Assembly: GCF_000372725.1 (NCBI RefSeq)
Contig: NW_005199983.1
Span: 28,205-92,204 of the forward strand
Reading direction: 5' to 3'
Source of the DNA: Emiliania huxleyi CCMP1516
Taxonomy: Eukaryota; Haptophyta; Isochrysidales; Noelaerhabdaceae
DNA: 64,000 bases
Position 1 is the first letter of the stretch. Every line of letters begins with the position of its first letter. Both the position numbers and the translations under genes were made by a program. Under the pieces are notes generated by a model. That model saw only the letters and a list, made by a program, of their open reading frames with translations. It had not been told where the DNA came from and searched no databases. Below are positions 28,730 to 38,500 of the stretch, piece by piece.

Positions 28730-30508
28730 GAAAACAGACAACCCAAGGGAGGGATGGGAGGACGGCACGCCGCCACCACACAGGGATTTTAAGGAGAGGT
28801 GTGTGGTGCGCTAGCCGTCGCCCACCCTAGGGAGTCTGCCTCTTCCTATCTCTCTTCGCAGTCTCTCTCCGACTCTCGCTGCAACCTTCATGCCACCTCG
28901 CGGTCGTCCCACTCTCGTCGTTCTCTCCCTTGTCATTTCCTCCTCTGTCGCGTCGTTCCCTTCTGCCTCGTCCTGTGACGCCGCCGCCTGCCGGTCCCTT
29001 GTTCTCGCGGCTTCTTTCGCCTTTCGGCGCAACTCCGTCCTCCTCGCGGCGTATCCTGGCCCCTCGAGTTTATCGAGCTCCCCTCGCGCAAGGACCACGT
29101 TTCTGACTCCCACTCCGATCATTTGCCTACAGGTCATGTTGTTGCTCAGGTCCACTCTCTCTTCGAACACTTGTGCCTCTACGGATGATGCCGGCGCTGG
29201 GGTCCCCTTCGGATGCATCGTGACATCTGACAACTGGATTTCCACTGGTTCGTCCTCCTCGGAGTCATCTTCCCCGTCCTCCTTCCGCTCGGCTCTTCGC
29301 TCGGTACGTTCGGTGTGGCTCACCCTCCATGCCGTGAACAGGCGCTTTATCCACCCTATATTCTTCTCTCGTTCCTCTGCCCGTGCCTTGGTCTTGTCGT
29401 TGTTTCGCACCCATGTCTGTATGGCAATCGAGGCTGCCTTCCCCACTACCTGTAGTTCACTCGTCACCTCTCCCGCGAGCTCCCTTCTCTTTCTTTCGGG
29501 TATGGAGTCCGTGAGTGCGGGCAGCGTGCAGGCAATCACGGGCGCTATTTTGTCGTACTCCTCTTCGGCGAGCGCTCCAAATCTAGACCCTTTCGCCTTT
29601 AAGGAGGCTGCCCTCGCTCGTCTCAGGAATGTGGCGGTGTCTTTTGAGTCCGGCGCCTCCCGTTCAACTCTTGCTGTCGCCCTCGCTGTGTGTTTGTCGA
29701 GCTTCCGCATGAAGTGACGCGCCTCTTCCTTATTTCCAGCGCAGCTGCCGCTCAGTATGTGCGCCAACGACGCCTGTGGTGGCTCACTGTCTTCTTGTTT
29801 CCAGTCGTCCCAGTCTGTCAGTTCCCCGCGTCTCCTCCTTGCCTCGCGCGCCTCTTTTGTGGCCTCATCCCTAGCCGCCTTGCACGCTCTGCATCCCCAG
29901 AACGCACTTCTCGTGGCGGGGCCCCTCATTCCCCGTTTCTTTTCCCCCTCTAGAATACGCCTGTGGTGTGCCCCGTGTGGCACCCCGACCTGTTGTCTCA
30001 CCCTGGCCCCCAAGATCGTTTTGGTCGTCACATTGTGATCCCCGACGTCGTCAAATGTCGCCCGCCTGTCCTTCCCCCCGTTCTCGTCCGGTAATCTCAT
30101 CTTATTATCCCATCGATGCTTGAGACTGGCTACTGCCACTTCGCTCCACAACCGTCCCGCCACCCCTGCCGTGTGCGATCCTGGCCTCACTGTCTTTCGA
30201 TATTGCTCGCACACCCACTCGTGCGCGCTCTTACACATGTGTCCGTACGTCCGTTGTCTGACTGTCTGACTGTCCATAAATAAATAAATACAACGGACAT
30301 CCCAAGCTAGGGCTGGGTCGAGGACAGACACGTCCCCACCTTTGCAGGATTTTGCAAAAGCGAGGGGGGAGGGCGCATCGCCGCGCGGAGAGGGCTGGGC
30401 ACAGGGCACAGGGGATCTCTCTCGCATAGGATATGCACTCGGCGGCACGAGGGCAAGGCTGGGCGTCCTATGTTTGTGCTCCCCCCCGGACCCCTCGCTC
30501 TCGGGCAC
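28730..30508 (-). mobile_element. LINE-like retroelement copy with ORF, joined to element A
   Basis: Minus-strand element: element A homology at 30508-30276, then the ORF 30277-28811, then the conserved 3' module ending in a TTTC-type tail at about 28730-28745. The 3' module is shared with 24196-24345, 40464-40624 and 53319-53501; two of those short copies have clean target duplications, so the family moves by target-primed reverse transcription. The 5' boundary coincides with the stop codon of the 147-residue gene at 30508-30951. Confidence 0.75.
28811..30277 (-). CDS. Retroelement protein fragment with CxxC...HxxxxxC finger
   Basis: 489-codon frame from ATG 30277; the frame stays open upstream into element A. 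Features: HEWVCEQYRKTV near the start, a zinc-finger-like GCRACK ... HILSGSC resembling the zf-RVT knuckle found after the reverse transcriptase of some LINEs, long Lys/Arg/Glu-rich helices, an acidic patch (EDGEDDSEEDE), and a C-terminus VVLARGELDKLEG ... RGRLPRVGDG. No catalytic YxDD is present, so at best this is the C-terminal part of the element's polyprotein. A fragment of the same protein is at 3970-4310. The functional link to a reverse transcriptase is inference. Confidence 0.55.
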   Translation of the reverse strand: MDSQTVRQRTYGHMCKSAHEWVCEQYRKTVRPGSHTAGVAGRLWSEVAVASLKHRWDNKMRLPDENGGKDRRATFDDVGDHNVTTKTILGARVRQQVGVPHGAHHRRILEGEKKRGMRGPATRSAFWGCRACKAARDEATKEAREARRRRGELTDWDDWKQEDSEPPQASLAHILSGSCAGNKEEARHFMRKLDKHTARATARVEREAPDSKDTATFLRRARAASLKAKGSRFGALAEEEYDKIAPVIACTLPALTDSIPERKRRELAGEVTSELQVVGKAASIAIQTWVRNNDKTKARAEEREKNIGWIKRLFTAWRVSHTERTERRAERKEDGEDDSEEDEPVEIQLSDVTMHPKGTPAPASSVEAQVFEERVDLSNNMTCRQMIGVGVRNVVLARGELDKLEGPGYAARRTELRRKAKEAARTRDRQAAASQDEAEGNDATEEEMTRERTTRVGRPRGGMKVAARVGERLRREIGRGRLPRVGDG

Positions 30509-30951
30509 TAACCATCTGACCACTCATCGACGGGGCTTGGCGAGCGGCCGCGCTGCGGGGCAGGGCTGGTGAGAATGGGCTCTGGCCACTCGCCCGTGCG
30601 GTTGTAACCCCGCATCTGTCGGACAGAGGCCTCGACCGCCCCTCGCGGCAAGCTCTCGAGCATCTCGAGCAGCTCGCCCGCCGCCATCGCCGCCTCAAAC
30701 TGCTCCCTCATGCCGAGCGCGCCGCATACCCTGCGGACCGCCTCCTGCTGCACCTCGTCCGGCGTATCGGTTTCATAGCCGGACGAGTCAGCGGAGGCGG
30801 CCCGCTTGGCGGGCGGAGAGTCGGGCGACGGCGAGCGCGACTGGCGCGAGGGCCCGCTGCCGCGCGCGGACAGCGCGTTCTTGTCAACGAGACGGGGTCC
30901 ACTCTGCGATTTGGGCGGCGTCGCGATTCTTTTTTCTCCATCTGCCGCCAT
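30508..30951 (-). CDS. Hypothetical protein, 147 residues
   Basis: Single exon, MAADGEKRIATPPKSQSG, Ser/Pro-rich with probable phosphorylation sites (RSPSPDSPPAKR), then a helical region (VQQEAVRRVCGALGMREQF, AAGELLEMLESLPRG) and a C-terminus RGRSPSPVDEWSDG. Not recognised. It is head-to-head with the gene at 30966, with 14 bp between the start codons. Its stop codon touches the inserted retroelement, so the 3' end may be altered. Confidence 0.55.
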   Translation of the reverse strand: MAADGEKRIATPPKSQSGPRLVDKNALSARGSGPSRQSRSPSPDSPPAKRAASADSSGYETDTPDEVQQEAVRRVCGALGMREQFEAAMAAGELLEMLESLPRGAVEASVRQMRGYNRTGEWPEPILTSPAPQRGRSPSPVDEWSDG

Positions 30952-30965
30952 TCCGCCTCCGGGCC

Positions 30966-31679
30966 ATGCCAGCCCCTCGGCTCTCCGATCTTGTCAACGA
31001 GATTCTCACCCCTCCACACGTCGGCTGCAGCGCTTTCGCAACGGCCTCCGCAGAGGCGCTGCGGGCGGACCAGCCGCTCCTCTCTGCCTTCGAAACGTTG
31101 ACGCTAAGCGTTGACTCGGAGTGGCCGCCCCGCCTGCACGAGTCTGCGGACGTGCTCGCGCTGGCCCTAGTAGACGGGCCTGCTCCTGGCTGCACGGATG
31201 CAGCAGGCCTCGGTCTCACGAGCCTCGGCGAGGTTCTCGCGTCCATCCTCCTCGTCACGATCGAGCGTGCTGACGCGCTGCCGCCAGTCGCACCGACCTG
31301 GCCGCCGGCGCCGCTGTCGTCGCGCTCATCCGCGCACGCCGCCGCACATGGACTGTGGCAACGCTACGTCGACGCCATGTCGCTCAACGAAGCCGACGAG
31401 GTGGCCTCGCTGCAGCTCTGCGCTGGCTACGCGGGCTGCCAGATGCTCCACAAGACCATCGGCGGCACCACTGCGCTGGCTCGTCTCACGGGCGACGACG
31501 CGCGTGGGCGGGCAGAGAGGTGTGCCATCGCCGTCGGCCGCGAGCTGATCCTGCACTCGACACTACGCAAGCTCGTCGCCTTCGACGGCATTCTCACGAT
31601 CCTCGACTCGAACACCATCAGCAACAAGCACGCGATGCCCACGACGTTCGCCATCTTCGACGACTTCTCCGATGAATAG
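30966..31679 (+). CDS. Hypothetical protein; C-terminus weakly like methylthioribose-kinase-type kinases
   Basis: Single exon of 237 residues, starting MPAPRLSDLVNEILTPP, helical throughout. The segment QLCAGYAGCQMLHKTIGG ... RAERCAIAVGRELI recalls the C-terminal helices of APH-fold methylthioribose kinases, but no nucleotide-binding or catalytic motifs (HxD, DxD) are present, so enzymatic function is not claimed. It ends TFAIFDDFSDE. The 3' third (31311-31430) has an inverted copy immediately downstream. Confidence 0.5.
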   Translation: MPAPRLSDLVNEILTPPHVGCSAFATASAEALRADQPLLSAFETLTLSVDSEWPPRLHESADVLALALVDGPAPGCTDAAGLGLTSLGEVLASILLVTIERADALPPVAPTWPPAPLSSRSSAHAAAHGLWQRYVDAMSLNEADEVASLQLCAGYAGCQMLHKTIGGTTALARLTGDDARGRAERCAIAVGRELILHSTLRKLVAFDGILTILDSNTISNKHAMPTTFAIFDDFSDE

Positions 31680-31803
31680 CGGTAGCCAGCGCAGAGCCGC
31701 AGCGAGGCCACCTCGTCGGCCGTTGAGCGACATGGCGTCGACGTAGCGTTGCCACGTCTTCCATGTGCGGCGGCGTGCGCGGATGAGCGCGACGACAGCG
31801 GCG
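31311..31803. repeat. Inverted duplication, ~118-bp arms
   Basis: 31311-31430 and 31683-31803 are inverted copies with few differences (shared GCGCTCATCCGCGCACGCCG and GCTACGTCGACGCCATGTCG). The left arm codes for the gene at 30966-31679; the right arm is the antisense of the same protein segment and lies just before the WD-like gene. The transcript could fold into a long hairpin. Confidence 0.85.
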
Positions 31804-31935
31804 CCACCGCCGGCAGCTTCTCTAAGTACTAAAGCCGGCTCCGTTTCCTTGGCGGGTTTCTTTCGAGGTGCGCGGGTCTTTCGCCACCTGCCTGCCGCTG
31901 CCGACGCTGTTGGCCGCGCCTCTTCGCAGCCCGAG

Positions 31936-34387
31936 ATGCCTCTCTCTGCCGAAGGTGGGAGGGCTGACCGAAGCTGCTTTGACGCCGTGCAAGTTCCCTC
32001 GGCGGACGTCCGGGTGGGCAGCAACGCCCTAAGCCAGCCGTGGCTGCTCTCGGCCGCAGCCGACGCCGGTCCGTGCCTCGTCCTGCCCTCTGGCAGCCGA
32101 GCGCTCTGTGTCGCCTCTGCATCTTCGGTCAACCATGAGGCCACCGCGCCTTGCCCGGTCGAGGTGGCTCTACCGGATGCGGAGGAGCCCAGCTCGGTGA
32201 CCACGCTTGCCGCATGCCCGGTGTCTGAAGGCCTCGTCGCCCTCTCACGCGCGGTCGCTGGCTCCAGCCGCCACAGCGTCGAGTTCTGGAGGCTTCCGCA
32301 GCAGCCAGAGGCCGCGCCGGAGGACGCGGGCGGCAAACGCAGCGCGCCCTCCGCCCAGCTCCTCGCGAGCACGCCGATGGACGGCGCGAGCCGCGGCCTC
32401 TCCTGGCACTCGGCGCTCCCCGCCCTGGCCGCCGCCTCCCCTTCCTGCCTCGTGCTGCACTCGCTGGACGAGGAGGGACTCGCCGAGCCCGTCCTCCTTC
32501 TCGAGCGGCCTCGAGGGGGCGAGGCGCTGCGCGGCGTCGCGTGGAGCGGCAGCGCCTGGCCGCAAGGTGGTGATGGGTGCACCGAGTGGAGCAGTGCCTC
32601 GCCGGATGCCTCGGCGGCGTCAGAGAGCCTCGCAGTCGCTCTCGAGACGGCATCCTCCTCCTCCGCACACTCCTGCCCGCACACTCCTGCCCGCACACCC
32701 CCCGCACCGCCTTCCGCGCCGTCACGTCCGCACCGGCCTCTCCCGACTCGTCTCCTGGACCTGACTCGTCTCCCGCCGCCGCTGCGCAGGAGGCGCTCCT
32801 CTCCAGCTGGGCGCTCCTCTTCCACGAGCCTTTCCGGAACCTTCCAGGACCCTTCTCGCAGGCGCTCCTCTTCAGCTGGCCGCTGCCGGGTGACTGGGAG
32901 CGATTCGCGACCCGGCGCCTCCTCAGCCACGCCTCGGGCCACATCACACGGCCTCGGTTCCTATCGCACTTGCTGCAACCAGCCGTGGCGCGTGTGACAG
33001 GCGCCTCCGCCTCGGCCCAGCCTCGGCTCCGCACCGTGCGCTGGGGCTCTGCTTCGCCGCACACGGCATGCTGGTGGTCGGCGCAGCCCCTCCCGTCGCC
33101 GTCGGACTGGGCGCCGGCCAGGCAGGGAGAGAGCCGACCAGCCAGGCTGGCCGAGGCGGCGGCGAGAGCTCTCCCCCGGCTTGCTCCTCCTCCGCCGGCG
33201 GCTCCTCCTCCCGGGCAGACGAGGCGCCGGCCGGGGAGGAGGGGGGCGGGGAGGAGGGGGGCGGGGAGGAGGGGGGCGGGGAGGAGGGGGGCGGGGAGGA
33301 GGGGGGCGGGGAGGAGGGGGGCGGGAAGGCCTCCCTCGTGGTCGACTTGCGCGGTCGGCTGGCTGACGCGACTCCAACGCCTCTCTCCGCTCTCCTCGAC
33401 ATCGCCTCCCACGCCCCGGAGAGCGCGCGCGTCCTCGCCGCGTGCTGCTCCGCCGGTGCCGCTTGCGCGCCCCCCGCAGCGGGCCCAGCAGCCGCACCGC
33501 AGAGAGCCGCACCGCCGGGGCCGGCCGAGCCGCGGGCGGATGCCGCCGAGGACGGGCTTCTCGCCTGCTTTGCGGTCGGGAGGAGGGGCGGGTCCGCTCT
33601 CTGCCCGGAGAGAGGAGGGGCGGGTGGAGCTGCGTCGCCGGTGCGGACTGCCGGGCTGCGCCACCCTGACTGCCTCGCGGGCTGCCACGCCTCCTCCACA
33701 GTGGCGGTCGGCTCGAGCGCTGCGGCGACGGTCCTCCTCCTCTCCGCCGCCCCCTCCGAAGGGGTTGCGCCGCTGCACGTAAGCTCTCCTCCTGCCCTGC
33801 CCCCACCCTCACCCTCGCCCTCGCCTGCTCAGGTACCAATCCTGCGCCTGCTCCGCTCCCTCTCCCTCGCGGACGGGCTCACCCTGCGCGGCATCGCCCT
33901 CCGCCCCGCTGGCCACCCGCTGCTGCGCGGCCTCTGGGCGCTCGCCGGCCGCCGCGCCGCCTCCTCCGCGTTCTTCGCGCCTGCCGTGGCGGAGCTCCGC
34001 GTTGCGCGCCCTGCAGGCTCGGGTGATCTCGCGTCATCTCGGGCAGCCGTGAATGAGTAGGCGGAGCACCGCCTCGCGCTCTGCCGCGCGGACCTCCCGA
34101 CGGGCCTCGACGCCGCGGCTCTCGCGCCCACACCGCCGCAAGGCGCGCAGCATGCGAGGCCCGCCGTGAGCACCGTGCAGCCACTAGTGCAGCCAGCCGC
34201 TTCACCCCGCGGAGCCGCCTCGGACGCGGCGCTCGACGGCGAGGCGGCCGTCCTAGAGGCGCTGCTGGTCGCGATGGAGGCGCGTCTGGCCGCCCGCTTC
34301 GAGGCGGCGCTCGCTCCGATCGGGGAGAGGCTCGCGGCGCTCGAGCGAGCTGTGCTCGCGATGGGCCACGCGGTGGACGCTACTTGA
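31936..34387 (+). CDS. WD-repeat-like protein, unrecognised family, multi-exon
   Basis: The start is uncertain: the frame opens at 31765, but that part lies in an inverted repeat, so ATG 31936 (MPLSAEGGRADRS) is preferred. Beta-propeller-like blades are visible: QPWLLSAAADAGPCLVLPSG, GLSWHSALPALAAASPSCLV and LRGVAWSGSAWPQG. Later exons encode ALLFSWPLPGDWERFATRRL, TVRWGSASPHTACW, a Gly/Glu-rich repeat (33236-33325, GAGGAGGGGGGCGGG units), VVDLRGRLADATPTPLSALL, LTLRGIALRPAG, and, across a GC-AG intron (34014-34061), AELRVARP|AEHRLALCRADLP. It ends in a coiled coil (MEARLAARFEAALAPIGERL). Intron 32821-32869 starts with a copy of the next exon start (GCGCTCCTCTTC). Confidence 0.55.
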
Positions 34388-35053
34388 TTTTTGGAGCTTT
34401 CGAAAAGGACTGCCTCCCCGGCTGTCTGCAGCCCCCTTGAAGCTCCCCCCCAGCCCCCACACCGGGCGCGCGGATGCCGGATCCGGATGCACAATGCTCA
34501 ATGGTCGAAGAGAATGCTGTCTCAAGCTATGCTTGGTTTTCTCGTGAATGAACACACTTTGGAGTGCAGTCATCAGCCTCACATCCAGGGCCGGGGAGCT
34601 GAGAAGCGCACCCAGCGGGCCAGATGACCGGTATCGGGTTGCGGGCAAGAGAGCCCTAGCCCCGGGGGTGCGGGGTGCGCGTTCGCAGGGCCAGGGAAAA
34701 ACGAGGGCCGTAAAGTAAACACGGGTCTCCGAGGGTTAGTTCCGTGTACCGGGTTTCCCCTTAACTGCAGAACGCCCCCTCTACTCGGAGCTAACGGACA
34801 CACAACACTGCACTCCACGCACGTACACGGATACGCCTCATGTGCGCCCGCCCGACTCCGGTCCCACAGAGCACAGTCCCTTCCTCCGCCCGTCGGGGCG
34901 AGCCCTCGGCTCGTCCCGATCCCTTGCTCGCCTTCCGGGCGTTACCAGACTGCCTCTGCAGTCGTTTCTGATGCCTCTTCCTCGGCTGGGTGCATTTTTC
35001 TTTTTTGCTACAGCCGAGCTCGCTCGCCGATTGAGGTGGGTGCCGCGAGTCGA
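34388..35053. repeat. Intergenic with dispersed repeat family C
   Basis: 34553-34700 contains TTGGAGTGCAGTCATCAGCC ... GGGCCGGGGAGCT, GCGCACCCAGCGGGCC, and GGTATCGGGTTGCGGGC ... GAGAGCCCTAGCCC, all repeated at 63774-63960 and partly at 10697-10780. The remainder is the 5' region of the DGDG synthase gene. Confidence 0.65.
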
Positions 35054-35504
35054 ATGCTCGTCGTTTGCTTGGCCTTCGCGCCTCGGCAGCCACCTGGCCT
35101 CGCCGGTCGTGCATGGCTGCCAGCACACCGCGCGCGGCCAACGCGCCCGCCGCTCCTCGGCGATGCTCCCGAGGAGGACGGCGCCGAGACCTTGGTGACC
35201 GTGGCAGCTGCTGAACCACGACCATCGGGCGAGCGAGAGCAGCCGAAGGGCATGCTCTGGGGTCGGATCCGCCGCCGCTTCCGCCGACAGCCAGTACATG
35301 AGCGCCGGGCGGCGAGAAGTAGCGAGGAGGCTGACATTGTCGAGGCCAAGGCGCTTGAGGCTGCAGCTGCGCCGGCCGAGGAGGGGATGGAGGAGGGTGG
35401 GAGAGTGGAGTCGCAGCGTGATTTATGCGCTTCCGACGCCGGGGCCGATCATGACACCGTGGAGATCAACGTGCGCGGCAGGGATAACGCGGCGGGAGGA
35501 AGTA

Positions 35505-35536
<32 letters not shown>

Positions 35537-38500
35537 CTGTCGCTTGTTGAGGACATAGCAGAGGAGGTACAGGCGGCGATCGACGAGAGGCGGTCGCGGC
35601 TCAACTCGCGGCTCACGTCGTCGCTCCGCACGTTTCGCGACGAGGCGCCCTTGCCGCACCTCTCCCCCCTCGCCGCTGCACCGCCCTTGCAGAGAAGCTT
35701 CTGCCGAGGGGCTATTGGTGGAGTGGGGAGAGGCTGCTGCCCCTCCCCCTCCCCGTACCCCCCCCCCCACCCCTCCCCCTCCCCTCCCCGGCGGCGGCAG
35801 GTCCTCGACGAAGTTGAGACGCAGGCGGACCAGGCGCCACCGCCTGCCGCCTGCCCCCGCCCCCGCCCCTGCTCCCCCTTGCCCGAGGCCCGGCCGCCCC
35901 AACCGACAGGCGCGCCAGAGAAAGGACAAGTACTCGCGGCGGCGCGAGGAGATCCTCGACTCGCTCGGCGAGATCTAGCCGAGATCTAGCCGAGATCCAG
36001 TCGAGATGAGGGTCGGCCAGGGCCTCCGCTCGCTTGGCGGCTCGTCACCGGGTGAGAGTGAGTGCGCAGGCGAGCTGCGGGAAGACATCCTCTCCGACAT
36101 TGAGGCGACCATCTCTCACTCATACGAATCATTAAATGTTGACATTCATCAAGACATCCCCTCCGACATTGACCATCTCGGGCGTCGTGGCGGGCCTGAA
36201 GAGGAACGGCCAAGCATTGATACTGAACTGTGAACCTCGGAGGTGACCATCTCGGGCGTCGTGGCGGGCGGCCGCCGCGTCGAGCGCGGCTTGCGCGAGC
36301 TGCGGTCCGAGTCGAAGGGGCGAGGCAGGCTCGCCGCTCGCCGTGAGCATGAGTCGCGAGCTGGTTGGGAACAGGTCCGAGTGGGAGGAGGAGGTGGACG
36401 CGCTGATTGCGGACGCACGCGCTGACGTGGAGCTGGCGGTGCGGTGGCGAGCGTGGAGGAGGGCGAGGCGGATAGCGCGCGTGTGACCGCGCGTGTGGTG
36501 GTTGGGGCGTAGGTGCGGGACGTCGAGGACGCAATCGAGGCGCAGCGGAGCGAGGTGAGGCGCGCGACGGAGACGTTCAACGCGCAGTGGATCGGGCGAG
36601 ACCTAGCAGAGAGCTGGCAGAGAGCTGGCAGAGAGGTGGCAGAGAGGTGGCAGAGAGGTGGCAGAGAGCTGGCAGAGAGGTGGCAGAGAGGTGGCAGAGA
36701 CCTAGCAGAGAGCTGGCAGAGAGGTGGCAGAGAGCTGGCAGAGAGCTGGCAGAGAGCTGGCAGAGAGGTGGCAGAGAGGTGGCAGAGAGCTGGCAGAGAG
36801 GTGGCAGAGAGCTGGCAGAGAGCTGGCAGAGAGCTGGCAGAGAGCTGGCAGAGAGGTGGCAGAGAGGTGGCAGAGAGGTGGCAGTTCGTGCAGCGGCTCG
36901 GGGCAGCGCGCGCTTGGCGGGCGTCCCTTTCCCTCAGCGCTCGCCGTCCCCGGCACAGGCAAGGGCGGGGCGAGGGGCGGCGCGGCGGAGGGGCGAACGT
37001 GACCGCCTTCAACCTGACGGCGTGGGCGGCCCGCGGCGGCGGCGGAGGGCTCGCAAAGTACCTCGCGGAGACGCAGGACAACATCCGGTGCGTCGCGCGG
37101 GCGGGGGCTGGTGCGCGGCGCGTGTCCTCAGGGAGAGGCTGTTGCTGTCAGGTCCATCGAGGAGGACCTCGAGGCTGATTTGAGCGACTTCAAGGCGCGC
37201 TGGGCCGTCACCGCCGCGCGGCTCGAGTACTTGCCGCAGGAGCTGCCCTAAGCTGGCCGCTCATTCACAACGCTCCCTTCATTGAGCTCCTCTCTCATGA
37301 ATGACAGGAGCTGCCCAAGCTGCGCACGCTCGCGAGCGTGCGGGCCTACGTCGCCGACACGATCTTCGAGGGAGGGACGCTGCCTCTCGTGCGCAGGCAA
37401 TATAACATAATATATATAATATAATATAATATAATACAACATATGCCTCTCGTGCGCAGGGCCCGCCGGCGCGCGTCCTCACCCTCTGGCGAGAGCGACC
37501 AGCCGACCAAGGCCCCGGCCAAGGACTACGCGAAGCTCAAGGACCCCGCCCGCCCCCCGGCTCCCCGTGTCAACGGCGGACCGCACATCCGTGACCCGCT
37601 GCTTGTTTTCTCAGGACCCGCTCGGAGTGCGGCTCGCCGCGGCACAAGGCGACGTGCTCCGGCCGACGCCAGACTCGGACTTGCGCTCCGGCGGGCGGCG
37701 GCTGGCTATCCTGACCACGGCAGCAACTAGCCGAGAGAGTCGCCGAGAGAGTCGCCGAGAGCTGAGCCTCGGTCCGCCCGAGGTGTGCAGGCGGCGCTCC
37801 CTTGGATGACTGGCACGGCGGTCAACCCGCTCCTGCGGGCCGCCTACCTGGCGGCCAAGGGCTACCCGGTGACGCTCTACGTGCCGTGGCTGCCAAAGCA
37901 GGACCAGCTGCTGCTCTTCCCGTGAGATGTAGCCGAGAGGCGGCCGAGAGGCGGCCGAGAGGCGGCCGAAGCTGGGGCCAAGCTCCTCCTCTCCCTGCTG
38001 GTGTAGCCCCAGCTGTTGTGAGCAGCAGTCTCCCCGAGCAGGCGCGGCCTCGCCTTCGACAAGCCGGCGCAGCAGGAGGCGTACTCGAGGTGGTGGCTCT
38101 CGAACCGGGCAAACGTCGAGCCGCCGCCGTCGCTGCGCATACGCTGGTACCCCGCAAACTACGAGCCGGGGATCGGCGGCATCATCCAAAGCGGCAAGAT
38201 CGACCTCGCGGCTCTGGTGCCGCCCGAGGAGCGGGACGTCGCCATCCTCGAGGAGCGAAGAGAAGAGAAGAAAGAGACGAGACGAGACGAGAAGAGAAGA
38301 GACGAGACGAGACGAGAGAGGAGCGGGACGTCGCCATCCTCGAGGAGCGAAGAGAAGAAAGAGACGAGACGAGACGAGAAGAGACGAGAAGAGACGAGAC
38401 GAGACGAGAGAGGAGCGGGACGTCGCCATCCTCGAGGAGCGAAGCGAAGAGAAGAAAGAGACGAGACGAGACGAGAAGAGAAGAGACGAGACGAGACGAG

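Noticed and set aside
36513-37183. Repeat protein with [11 protein letters not shown]-type units
   Set aside because: Product of the 11-bp tandem repeat open in several frames; the neighbouring exons read through a different frame pattern expected for DGD1.
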